7,136 nt of DNA from CAJPNN01 sp041844735 (GTDB taxonomy: Bacteria; Bacillota; Clostridia; Peptostreptococcales; Anaerovoracaceae): contig JBGZBP010000056.1 in the NCBI GenBank assembly GCA_041844735.1, positions 1 through 7,136 on the forward strand, read 5' to 3'. Below are positions 1 to 6,240 of this stretch, piece by piece. The position numbers and the translations under genes are program-made. The notes under the pieces are model-generated. The model saw only the letters and a program-made list of their open reading frames with translations. It searched no databases and was not told the origin of the DNA. The first letter of the stretch is position 1; every line of letters begins with the position of its first letter.

Positions 1-227
1 AAGCCTATGAAAAGGGTAAAAAAGAGCTGGAACAGAATTAATGCCAGTAATTTCCCAAGCCCTCCTGTATCCTTTTTTGAATATTTTGGCACACTTTTTC
101 TGACTTCCCTAACAATATTAAAGAATACACAGTAGGAGCGAAAACCCAAATAACTTCCATGGCGACGCCCCTGCCGTGCTTATGAGTATGTCTGACTATC
201 TCCTCATGAGTCCATCTTAAAAAGTCA
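1..227 (-). other. Unidentified left-edge reading frames
   Basis: Two overlapping minus-strand frames are open here and I cannot decide between them. One reads 38-271 from a TTG and ends in GNYWH. It has patches such as VRHTHKHGRG and WVFAPTVYSLILLG but no RBS. The other leaves the window open at the left edge, contains VREVRKSVPKYSKKD and then a strongly hydrophobic stretch (LLALILFQLFFTLFIG), which looks more like a real membrane segment. Neither is a family I recognise. The GC-richer patch around 150-180 differs from the AT-rich surroundings. Treat as unassigned. Confidence 0.2.
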
Positions 228-391
228 CATTCTACTGACAGATATAAAAAGCATATATAGCAAATACGCAAATAACATTCCTAAAGTGTATACTATAGCT
301 CTGTTTTTTTATGTTTTAAAACAACTTTTTTGAAACCGAAAAGAGCCAATACATATACTAAAAATATAATTATCCTGACAAGGTCTTTCAT
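225..391 (-). pseudogene. Small membrane protein, probably frameshifted
   Basis: An ATG at 391 has a GAGG ribosome binding site seven bases upstream and opens a 32-residue frame (MKDLVRIIIFLVYVLALFGF...) that is one transmembrane helix followed by a Lys-rich stretch, stopping at 293-295. The frame runs through a run of seven A (304-310, minus strand). One extra base there would carry it into AIVYTLGMLFAYLLYMLF and a stop at 225-227, giving about 55 residues with two membrane helices. The start overlaps the stop of the preceding remnant (393-395), suggesting former translational coupling. Family unknown. It may equally be a genuine 32-residue peptide. Confidence 0.35.
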
Positions 392-392
392 A

Positions 393-590
393 TCATTTCC
401 TCTTGTAAATGTGACGTTCTCTATTTCCTTCAACTTCATATTTATCCATCTCTAAAAATCGAAATTTGATAGGCACCTTTTTATTGATGAAATCTTTCAA
501 TATATCTTTTGCCTAAACAGTATCAGATGTTTGCTTTCTATGGAAGATAAATTCTTTTTCAGACTTATATATTTTTAGTATAATCAACAT
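393..590 (-). pseudogene. Unidentified short gene remnant with internal stop
   Basis: The frame from ATG at 590 reads 25 residues (MLIILKIYKSEKEFIFHRKQ...), meets TAG at 513-515, and continues in the same frame for 39 more codons (AKDILKDFINKKVPIKFRF...NRERHIYKRK) to TGA at 393-395. The coding character after the stop (charged, alternating pattern) suggests one gene broken by a nonsense mutation, but I do not recognise the product and no convincing RBS precedes 590. It ends immediately before the start at 391. Confidence 0.25.
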
Positions 591-670
591 CTGCTTCTAT
601 CTTATATTAAGCTCAAAAAGGAATATACCTCAAAGCTATATTTTATCAACTGGCTTAATAAGTTTAGCTT

Positions 671-784
671 CTAAAGTATATAAGTAGCTTTGCTCTCTGC
701 ACTTGTCAAATCAAGCTAATCCAGCTTAATTTCAGCATTTATATGCTTGTCGATATCAAGTTTGGACAATAAGCATACTGTCTC
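671..784 (-). pseudogene. Fragment resembling 23S rRNA (uracil-5-)-methyltransferase (RlmD/RumA family)
   Basis: Reading on in the same frame as the AbiEii remnant, codons from 784 give ETVCLLSKLDIDKH, then EIKLD, a TAG at 716-718, then LDLTSAESKATYIL and a TAG at 671-673. From memory, a VETVCLLSKL...LDELDLTSAESKATY segment occurs in the C-terminal part of clostridial proteins annotated as 23S rRNA uracil methyltransferases, so this looks like a piece of such a gene fused behind AbiEii. Only about 36 codons are present, with none of the catalytic motifs. The family call rests on a remembered motif and could be wrong; the alternative is that it is simply a divergent AbiEii tail. Confidence 0.4.
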
Positions 785-1060
785 AAAAGTTGCTCTGTGC
801 TTGCTTGTTTTTTCTATCGCTTCCGTTAAACTTCCGGTGTCAATTTGATCGCCCTACAGCTCATATATCATATACAAATCATAAAAATCTCTTACCCTTG
901 TTGTGATAATATTGCGACTGGAAATGGTCTCAAATTTTTCTGCAAGAATCGTTTCAATGGAATAAGCTATGATAGGAATTTTTATGTCCTCCAATATTTT
1001 TGAATAAGCATAATTCATCTCTCTTGGAGTGATTACATCGCCGATAGTTATGTCAATATT
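785..1060 (-). pseudogene. AbiEii/AbiGii-type nucleotidyltransferase toxin, C-terminal fragment
   Basis: Members of this family are the toxin halves of AbiE-type abortive-infection toxin-antitoxin systems and act as cytoplasmic nucleotidyltransferases. The preserved part reads IDITIGDVITPREM, then YSIETILAEKFETI, SSRNIITTRVRDFYDLYMI, matching the family's C-terminal half (ID-TGD-ITPRE, AYNLETILAEKLET, R-RDFYD). The N-terminal catalytic GSxxxD region is absent, replaced in frame by an HsdM fragment at about 1060. A TAG at 854-856 interrupts the frame where a Gln is usual (YEL-stop-GDQID), and the sequence continues in frame to about 785. No AbiEi antitoxin gene is seen next to it. The gene is clearly non-functional. 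Confidence 0.7.
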
Positions 1061-1476
1061 AAGGATGGCATCTATTACATATCTTGGAGTAAAGTATTGT
1101 CCCTTTTCGCCCTTAGAAGATTTGCTCATCAAATATTCAAAAGCGTCATCTACAACATCAAAATTGGATTTAAAAAGCTTTACATCTTGAAGAGAAGATA
1201 CACATACGGATAAATGAGATGGTTTAAGTAGAATTTTAGCCTCCTCCGAAAATACACTGTCCCACTTATTTTTTGCCTTGTCAAACAGCTTTTATATCTT
1301 GTCTTTCAGTTCTGTTTCCGTATCTCCGTAATTTCTAAATTCAAGGTGACGTGTCCCTGATTTCTTCCGCTTTCCATTTCATCATAAATCTTTGTGAAAA
1401 TCAGCTTAAAAACTTCTTCGAATATATCGACACCCGAATTAGCAAGTACCTCGTCTTCCATAGCGGATGGTTTCAT
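1061..1476 (-). pseudogene. hsdM: Type I restriction-modification methylase HsdM, N-terminal fragment
   Basis: HsdM is the N6-adenine DNA methylase subunit of type I restriction systems. The reading starts around ATG 1476 with AMEDEVLANSGVDIFEEVFK and LIFTKIYDEM, shifts frame at about 1352-1360, and resumes as HLEFRNYGDTETELKDKI, a TAA at 1292-1294 where Gln is usual, KLFDKAKNKWD, then LLKPSHLSVCVSSLQDVKLF and KSSKGEKGQYFTPRYVID. The last motif immediately precedes the SAM-binding part of HsdM. The sequence then changes in frame to AbiEii at about 1061. Roughly the first third of the protein is represented, with its extreme N-terminus missing or frameshifted. No hsdS or hsdR is present in the window. 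Confidence 0.75.
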
Positions 1477-1498
1477 TGAACGCTTTAATCATCTGCAT
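1439..1498 (-). other. Start of an unidentified short ORF with a strong RBS
   Basis: An AGGAGG at 1506-1511 stands seven bases before ATG 1498, which opens MQMIKAFNETIRYGRRGTC and stops at 1439-1441. It overlaps the first recognisable HsdM codons in a different frame. The ribosome binding site is too good to be accidental, so this is either the true HsdM start separated from its body by a frameshift, or the beginning of another gene cut off where HsdM sequence joins. I do not recognise the peptide. Confidence 0.35.
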
Positions 1499-1499
1499 A

Positions 1500-1662
1500 A
1501 CATTACCTCCTACGACACAGATTGTAGCCGAGTTTTACGAGAAATGCCCGATATTCTCTGTACTAAAATAATCGTATTGGAGCACGCTTTTACTTTGGTT
1601 GTCCCTCCGCCCGTACTTTGAGGAAAAGTCAGTCCGACAAACGGGAATTATTCGATTTTTTA
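1500..1662 (-). other. Unidentified coding remnant between CPBP gene and HsdM scar
   Basis: Two frames appear to be successive pieces of one protein. One is open from the end of the CPBP gene and contains SSKYGRRDNQSKSVLQYDYF, stopping at 1535-1537. Just before that stop another frame continues with YREYRAFLVKLGYNLCRRR, ending directly ahead of the AGGAGG at 1506-1511. The fit of STE/EYRAFLV across the frames suggests a frameshift near 1552. I cannot name the family; a partition or conjugation accessory protein tail is a guess only. Confidence 0.2.
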
Positions 1663-2556
1663 CTAACTTTCCTTTGCTGCTTTTGCCATTATAATGCCTG
1701 AAACAATCAATAAAGGAATCATTGAAATGAGTCCGATGTATGCAGGACCAAATATGGAATATCTGCCGTACTCAGCCTTTGCAAGGTATGGAAATACTGT
1801 GCCAAATGCATTTATGGCTCCATGCATAAGTGCCGGAAACTAAATACAATGTGTCTTTTCATATATCCAGTCAATCAGGATTCCGGTTGCGATAGTGAAA
1901 AAGCAAAATACGATGGGTCCAAGAACAGGAGTACCTATATAACTCATACCATACTCATATCCAGCAAGAATTATTATAGGCCAGTGCCATATTCCCAAAA
2001 TAAGGCCACTCAGTAATCGACCCTTTGCTGTCCCAAACTTTTCTTTCAGATAAGGTGTCATTCCACCTCTCCAGCCGACTTCTTCGCCCAATGCAAAAAG
2101 CATATTTATAAATGGCGCAATCGTAAAAGCCTGCACGGCACTTATAATCAGATACATCTGTACGGTAAGCCCCTGAGCCGCAAGTTGTTCCACAGCTTGC
2201 TCACCTACCTGGGCAATAAGTGTGGCGGTAAAAAAAGTAAGTTCTGAATCAAAGGATTTCGGGAAGATCAAAAAGAAAAGACCTGTCCCAAGTACCATCA
2301 AAACTGAATTCAGCCAAAGGGCAACAAATATGTATCGCACTTTACCTTTAAGCCTTAGCTTCCAGCCCATACATTTTAACGGGATACGTGCCACGATCGT
2401 TGCCGCAAAGGGTGCGAACATAGTCACCGAGAGCAGAAGCTGAAATGCAGTCGGATTCCCTCTCAAAGCAAAAATACTTGCAATAATCTGAAGAGACCAC
2501 GCAATAGAAAACGCGGCTATCATATAGGAACTAAACTGTTTCTTAGTTATATCCAT
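1663..2556 (-). pseudogene. CPBP family (CAAX/Abi-type) intramembrane metalloprotease, split by an amber codon
   Basis: Members of this family are multi-pass membrane glutamyl proteases, in bacteria often linked to bacteriocin immunity or surface protein processing. Numbered from the ATG at 2565, the glutamate motif EEVGWRG is at residues 161-167 and the second motif GIWHWP carries His194. Several hydrophobic helices run through the protein. TAG at 1840-1842 (codon 242) interrupts it where Trp would fit (THCI-stop-FPALMHGAINAF). The frame stays open for 58 more codons, including the third motif HGAIN and a final helix, to TAG at 1663-1665. Intact length would be about 297-300 residues, normal for the family. 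AAGGAG at 2566-2571 touches the ATG at 2565 but is nine bases from ATG 2556, so I prefer 2556. It lies downstream of the interrupted Maff2 gene. Confidence 0.85.
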
Positions 2557-2565
2557 ATCAGACAT

Positions 2566-2571
2566 CTCCTT
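2566..2571 (-). promoter_or_regulatory. Ribosome binding site deciding the CPBP start
   Basis: AAGGAG on the minus strand has zero spacing to the ATG at 2565 and nine bases to the ATG at 2556. The spacing favours the second, three codons shorter, start. Confidence 0.65.
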
Positions 2572-2872
2572 TTATAACTAAAAATAGCGGGTGAATTCAA
2601 CAATTTCTATTTATTTGTCACCATTTTTTCACCACGACGGTAAAGTTTCTGACCACCTGCTGCACAGAACGTCTTTTTACTCGATACGGATTGTTGTCAG
2701 TTGCGGAACTGTACCGAACAGATAATTCGCCGCATCATTGGCTACATCCAATAATCTTGATTTGCCAGATGCCGCTGATAGTATAACATAGAAATGCGAA
2801 TAATTCTATCTCTCCAGCCTCTATATTTCGGAATAGCGAGGCCTTCTGCCTGTTGTTTTGTTATCTGCTTCT
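2572..2872 (-). other. Gene-poor stretch with short coding-like remnants
   Basis: This stretch lies between the end of the Maff2 3' exon and the CPBP gene, with no intact gene. Minus-strand pieces that look once-coding are ITKQQAEGLAIPKYRGWRDR (followed by IIRISMLYYQRHL and a stop), SAASGKSRLLDVANDAANYL (running to TIRIE and a stop), and FCAAGGQKLYRRGEKMVTNK with a stop. They lie in different frames and I recognise none. A GCCT...AGGC inverted repeat at about 2819-2844 and an extended -10-like TGTTATACT near 2784 are present, but with no good -35, so no promoter is called. Confidence 0.3.
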
Positions 2873-2898
2873 TTATTGACTATGAGCATTAGCTCCAG
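2873..2898 (-). pseudogene. Maff2 gene, 3' exon (short, early stop)
   Basis: The bases directly after the group II intron read CTGGAGCTAATGCTC. Joined to the last C of the 5' exon they give codons PGANAHSQ and then TAA at 2873-2875. Maff2 proteins usually continue after GYGNDNPGAKSQG with another hydrophobic segment, so the spliced product would be only 46 residues and lack its second half. A one-frame shift just before the stop would read IKKQIT, weakly like the family's IKQLMAGG, so a small deletion at 2875-2880 may have caused the stop. It is also possible that the rest of the gene was replaced by other DNA. Confidence 0.65.
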
Positions 2899-2938
2899 AT
2901 AGCGATAGGCAATCCTTTGAAGTAATCGCCAGATTTTT
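2899..2938 (-). ncRNA. Group II intron domain VI and 3' splice site
   Basis: On the minus strand the segment GGCGATTACTTC...GCCTATCGCTAT folds with GCGAT pairing ATCGC. The unpaired-looking adenosine opposite position 2906 is eight nucleotides from the intron end, the usual branch-point distance. The intron ends in AT, a permitted AY ending, and the next base (2898) begins the exon. Confidence 0.75.
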
Positions 2939-2947
2939 CCCCGCTCC

Positions 2948-2981
2948 ACGCCGTGCATGAGAGTTTCCCCTCACACGGCGT
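2948..2981 (-). ncRNA. Group II intron domain V
   Basis: This 34-nt hairpin is the catalytic core of the ribozyme. The lower helix ACGCCGTG/CACGGCGT is perfectly paired over 8 bp, followed by a two-base TG bulge on the 3' side. The upper helix is six pairs (TGAGGG with CTCTCA, one G-T wobble) capped by a GAAA tetraloop. This matches the standard domain V architecture in length, bulge and loop, and shows no disruptive change. Confidence 0.92.
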
Positions 2982-3073
2982 TCCATCGAGTTTAGATTTC
3001 TTGCGTTTCAAACACAACTTACACACTTCGTTACAGCGTTAAAAGATTGATTATGCGATTACAGGCATTCCCG

Positions 3074-4930
3074 CTATTTTCGCAGTTTATTCAGTTTTTC
3101 CAGTTGCTTTTTGTTCAGTTGGAGTTCCTTGAGGTGCTTCTGGATTGTTTCTTGCAAGGTAGCATGGATTAAGATATGTACCACTTCGATCACAAGGACA
3201 AGATTGCTGTATTCATCTATACCGCCATTTTCAAGCTGCGTTTTATGGTGACAGCGAATGTAATATGGCATAAGGTCAGTGCCAGTAATGGCGCATCGCC
3301 CATATTGAGCCTCAAACAGGGAAATTCGGTTGTCTGCAAACTCAATCGTTTTATCCAACACAGGGTTTTGCATGAGCCATATCATCGTATCAGTATTGAT
3401 ACCGAGATTTTTATGGATTTCTGCCCGTCCCTCCAAGCGTATACCGATTGACGGATTTCTTTTTGTGTTGGGCGTCCCTTGTTCGGACATATCCCATTGG
3501 AATGAGAGGGTGTCCGTTCAAAAACCTTAGCTGTTTACTCTTTCCATACCGTTCCTTGATAAATCCACGTTCCAGTTTTCCTTTAGGAGTGAGTTCCCGC
3601 AGTCTGTTTCTCATTTGCAATTTCAGCCCTTGGGACAGCTTCGGAAAATCCACGCTGATGTGTGTTGCCAGACGATAATAATTGTGAAGTCCGGCAACTA
3701 CTGAATCGTATTGCTGAATGGCAATATACTGCGCCCGGTCATCTGCCGGATTTTGTATCGCCCGAATAGCGGTGGATATTTTCTCCTTTGCGTGTTTTAT
3801 GGCTTTGGCGCTCATGTGTGAGCAGACTACATACTTTTTTACTTTGGGATAGACTTTCATCTTAAATCCCAAAAACTCCGAGTAGCGTTGTTTTAGATTG
3901 ATGACTTTAGACTTTTCCTGGCTGATTTCCAGTCCAAGCCGGTCTTTTAGCCATAAGCGTATTGCTTCAAACGCCTTTTCAGCGTCTTGTCAGCTCCGGC
4001 AGAAGATTTTGAAGTCATCGACGTATCTCACGATATACATTTCTTTGAGATTACTCCGGCGTAATGCCCGGTAGGTATGGCTTTTAATGTCCGTACCGTG
4101 GGCGTTCTGCCGGATTTTGTAATCGTAATGGTAGGCATTTCCTCCCATTGGGAAGTCACCTACCAATCAAGCTCATTTAGCACAATGTTGGAAAGTAGCG
4201 GCGACAAAATACCGCCCTGTAGTGTTCCTTTGGTTGGGGTTATCCTCGTTCCGTCTGGAAGCACCACCTGTGCCTTTAACATCTGCTTGACGATACACAA
4301 CAGCTTTTTATCCCGGATTCCTATTCCCCACATCTGCCTTAATCGCTTTCCGTGATTGACATTATCAAAGAAGCCGCGAATGTCGATGTCAACCGCATAA
4401 TGTAGGTGCTGTATCTGCATGAGCCGACAGCATTGTGCTATGGCGTGTTCCGTAGAGCGGTTCGGACGGAAACCGTTGGAACGCTCATGAAATTTTGCTT
4501 CACAGATTGGTTCAAGCACCGGTAAAATACATTGCTGTACCATGTGGTCAATGATTGTGGGGATATCTAACGGTCTTGTTTTTCTGTTGGGCTTTGGGAT
4601 TTCCACCCGCTTAACCGGGCGGGGAGTATACCAACTGAACTGTTTTTGAATAAGCTAGACGAATTGTTCCTCACGAAGTGTAGTAAGGGCTTTGATTGTC
4701 CGCTTATCCACGCTGGGAGTACCACTGCCCTTATTGCCCTTGATTGTTCGGTATGCCAGTTTGATATTTTCCTCACTCGCAATTAGGCTCATAAGGTTCT
4801 GAAATGTTTTGCCATTCAGACTATCAGCATACAGACCGTCAAAAGTGCTTTGCAGGTCGTAATGCTCCGTATAGCGGATTTTGCTTTGTTTCGGTTTGTG
4901 CTTTTGCTGCTCCGAAGTCAACACAGGCAC
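3074..4930 (-). pseudogene. ltrA: Group II intron-encoded protein (LtrA-like reverse transcriptase/maturase/HNH), inactivated
   Basis: Such proteins help the intron splice (maturase, domain X), copy it (RT) and cut the target DNA (HNH). The frame starts at GTG 4930 (AAAGGGG upstream; GTG 4924 is an alternative) and would encode about 618 residues. Landmarks are KGNKGSGTPSVDK, IPKPNRKTRPLDIPTI, the RT block GFRPNRSTEHAIAQ with DIDIRGFFDNVNH, TLQGGILSPLLSNI, and the catalytic box YVDD at 4014-4025 (usually YADD). Then come FLGFKMK, the maturase region HNYYRLATHISVDFPKL, and the HNH region CAITG...CHHKT...GGIDEYSNLVLV...IHAT. Lesions are TAG at 4655-4657, TAG at 4160-4162 (a Trp position, ELDWW), a frameshift near 4140, TGA at 3990-3992 just after YVDDFKIFCRS, and a frameshift near 3428-3440. 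At least five independent defects make it non-functional. Confidence 0.92.
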
Positions 4931-5276
4931 CCACCCCTTTCGGTTAGGATTTTCTTTGTCATACTCGAAGCTGTGTTTACTGTGTTTTCAGATTTTGTTT
5001 CTAAACTCGACTTGGGGCTATCCCTCCACGGCTTGTTATCACCGCTTCATCGGTACTATGCCCCTACTCTCACCAGGATTAAGTGCGGTTATATCGGATA
5101 AAACCGACTTTCCCGCCCAACGACTTGCAATAGCTTGTTTCATACGTTCCCGGCTTTCCACGTTCCGACAATCCTATCAATAGATACTTTTAGGTGCTTC
5201 CTCTAAGCCTGTGCCCAGTTCCAAGGAACCTTACCGCCTGTAACGGTATGTGGATGTTCATAACAACCAATCTTAC

Positions 5277-5282
5277 TAATCC
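5277..5282 (-). other. Intron guide EBS1 with delta base
   Basis: GGATTA on the minus strand. GATTA pairs with the last five bases of the 5' exon (TAATC, 5652-5656), and the preceding G pairs with the first base of the 3' exon (C, 2898). The whole hexamer is therefore complementary to the ligated exon junction TAATCC. The arrangement is that of group IIA introns. Confidence 0.7.
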
Positions 5283-5315
5283 ACGGACACCCCAATTTAA
5301 TGGGAGAATGCCTTT

Positions 5316-5321
5316 CGGCAA
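5316..5321 (-). other. Intron guide EBS2
   Basis: TTGCCG pairs perfectly over six bases with CGGCAA at 5660-5665 in the 5' exon (positions -9 to -14 from the splice site). It lies about 40 bases upstream of EBS1 in the intron RNA, the expected relative placement. Confidence 0.65.
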
Positions 5322-5651
5322 ATCCAAACGTTTAGACCCGTACATTCAGAAGTTCGTCAGTATTTTCATACATTCTCACCATAAATATCCGACACCCGGC
5401 ATATAGGTAGCACCGTCCACCTCTGGACAGGTTTCGTGCGGATTGCTCCGCTTACGGTTACTCTCTGCCGACTTCACCGAGCTTTTGACAGTCGGATAGC
5501 TGCATATCCTGTGCCAATCGGAGTATCAGTGTGGGCGTTTCGGGGCGTTACTCCGTCATTCCACCCTTCAGATTATCATTTCTCCTAAGATTTCAGGCTA
5601 TAAAGCCCTTCGACTTAGTGCCTAACCTTTTCAGTTAGGAACGTGTCGCAC

Positions 5652-5766
5652 GATTATCATTGCCGTAACCTTCCATGAGATTTACAACGTCCCAAATTCC
5701 AAGACCTGCACCAAGTGCGATAACGAGTGTCTGAAGTACGCCTACTGCTGAGTTGAAAAATGCCAT
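5652..5766 (-). pseudogene. Maff2 family small membrane protein, 5' exon
   Basis: Maff2 proteins are short hydrophobic proteins of clostridial conjugative elements, encoded between the VirD4 coupling protein and the TrbL/VirB6-like channel genes, and thought to belong to the mating-pair apparatus in the membrane. This exon starts MAFFNSAVGVLQTLVIALGA and continues GLGIWDVVNL...GYGNDN, 38 codons plus one base, with a hydrophobic helix at about residues 7-30. AGGAGG stands eight bases before the ATG at 5766. The group II intron begins directly after AATGATAATC. Splicing restores NDNPGA as in the family, but the 3' exon stops after eight residues. Without splicing, the frame reads into the intron as RATRS and ends at 5635. 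Confidence 0.85.
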
Positions 5767-5774
5767 AATAAAAT

Positions 5775-5780
5775 CCTCCT
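5775..5780 (-). promoter_or_regulatory. Strong ribosome binding site of Maff2 gene
   Basis: A perfect AGGAGG, eight bases upstream of ATG 5766. It fixes the start and rules out the longer upstream reading (from 5865), which has no such signal. Confidence 0.8.
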
Positions 5781-5866
5781 GTTTTCTTAAAAAATTGTTT
5801 TTGGTTTCTTTGTATTTAGTTGTCCTTTCAAAGCCCCGTCGACTGAACTTTGAAAATGCGCGCATT

Positions 5867-5900
5867 AAAAAAAGCCCCTAATGCAACTGCATTAGAAGCT
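5867..5900 (-). terminator. Rho-independent terminator (second of a tandem pair)
   Basis: On the minus strand AGCTTCTAATGCA and TGCATTAGGGGCT form a 13-bp stem with G-T wobbles and a very short loop, followed by seven T (5867-5873). It lies between the 83-residue gene and Maff2 and would end leftward transcripts. Because of the tight loop, the top pairs probably stay open. Confidence 0.75.
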
Positions 5901-5926
5901 CTTTCTCAAAATTAAAAAACTACAAC

Positions 5927-5956
5927 AAAAAAGCACCAACCATAATAGATTGATGC
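5927..5956 (-). terminator. Rho-independent terminator (first of a tandem pair)
   Basis: GCATCAATC (5956-5948) pairs with GGTTGGTGC (5941-5933), nine pairs including two wobbles, around the loop TATTAT, followed by six T. It starts 16 bases after the stop of the 83-residue gene. Confidence 0.75.
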
Positions 5957-5972
5957 TCTCTTGCTTTCATGA

Positions 5973-6224
5973 TTAGTCAAAATCATATGGATTGCTGTAA
6001 CACATCCAATCAAGCGGATACATGACACCATATTCCGCCTCGAATTCAGCCTGGCGTTTTGCACGCTTCTTAGCTTGATTTGCCAATGCTTTCTTGGACT
6101 GTTTCTTAGTCGCCTGATCATTAGCAACTCTTGCCTTGTAGGCCTTGTTGTTTGGATTATGCTGATTAGCGTAATTATCCAATTCTTTTTGACTGTGTGT
6201 CTTAGATGATACACCTTTTGCCAT
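5973..6224 (-). CDS. Small Asn/Lys-rich conserved ICE protein of unknown function
   Basis: This intact 83-residue ORF starts with ATG 6224 and has AAAGGAG nine bases upstream. The start MAKGVSSKTHSQKELDNYAN and the NQHNPNNKAYKARVAND stretch resemble a family of short hydrophilic proteins found beside virD4 in clostridial conjugative elements, often with repeated NQxNPNNxAY units; function unknown. The middle (residues 40-62) is rich in Lys, Gln and Ala and probably helical, and the tail is acidic/aromatic (EYGVMYPLDWMCYSNPYDFD). There is no signal peptide or membrane segment, so it is probably cytoplasmic. It sits between the VirD4 remnant with its 30-codon ORF and a double terminator, so it is the last gene of that transcript. 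It is the only conserved gene here with no visible damage. Confidence 0.75.
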   Translation of the reverse strand: MAKGVSSKTHSQKELDNYANQHNPNNKAYKARVANDQATKKQSKKALANQAKKRAKRQAEFEAEYGVMYPLDWMCYSNPYDFD

Positions 6225-6240
6225 GACTATTATCTCCTTT

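Larger units (their letters stand above)
2899..5651 (-). mobile_element. Group II intron, full length, inserted in the Maff2 gene
   Basis: This is a 2753-base retroelement in the same orientation as its host gene. The 5' end has the canonical GTGCG (GTGCGACACG at 5651) followed by the hairpin CCTAAC...GTTAGG. The 3' end has a 34-nt domain V and a domain VI ending in CGCTAT with an adenosine eight bases from the end. Domains I-IV occupy 4931-5651 and the flanks of the protein gene. Guide pairings fit the exons: EBS2 TTGCCG with CGGCAA, EBS1 GATTA with TAATC, and the G before EBS1 with the first exon-2 base C (delta pairing, as in IIA introns). Joining exons at these ends restores the Maff2 frame. 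The encoded protein is destroyed, so mobility or efficient splicing would need help in trans. Confidence 0.93.

Noticed and set aside
2222..2443. Plus-strand frame of 73 codons inside the CPBP gene
   Set aside because: Antisense to a clearly identified protease gene with its motifs on the other strand.
2579..2615. A TTGAAT...TATAAA promoter candidate before the CPBP gene
   Set aside because: The -10-like hexamer overlaps the ribosome binding site, leaving no room for a leader.
3176..3678. Plus-strand open frames opposite the maturase/HNH region
   Set aside because: Shadows of the intron-encoded protein, whose motifs read clearly on the minus strand.
4850..5406. Plus-strand open frames of 70-100 codons within the intron
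   Set aside because: They lie antisense to the structured domain I-IV RNA and the start of the intron protein, have no RBS and no recognisable content; open by chance.
5912..6214. A 100-codon minus-strand frame overlapping the 83-residue gene
   Set aside because: It is the out-of-frame shadow; the 83-residue frame has the RBS and the family-like MAKGVSSKTH start, and this frame runs through a terminator.
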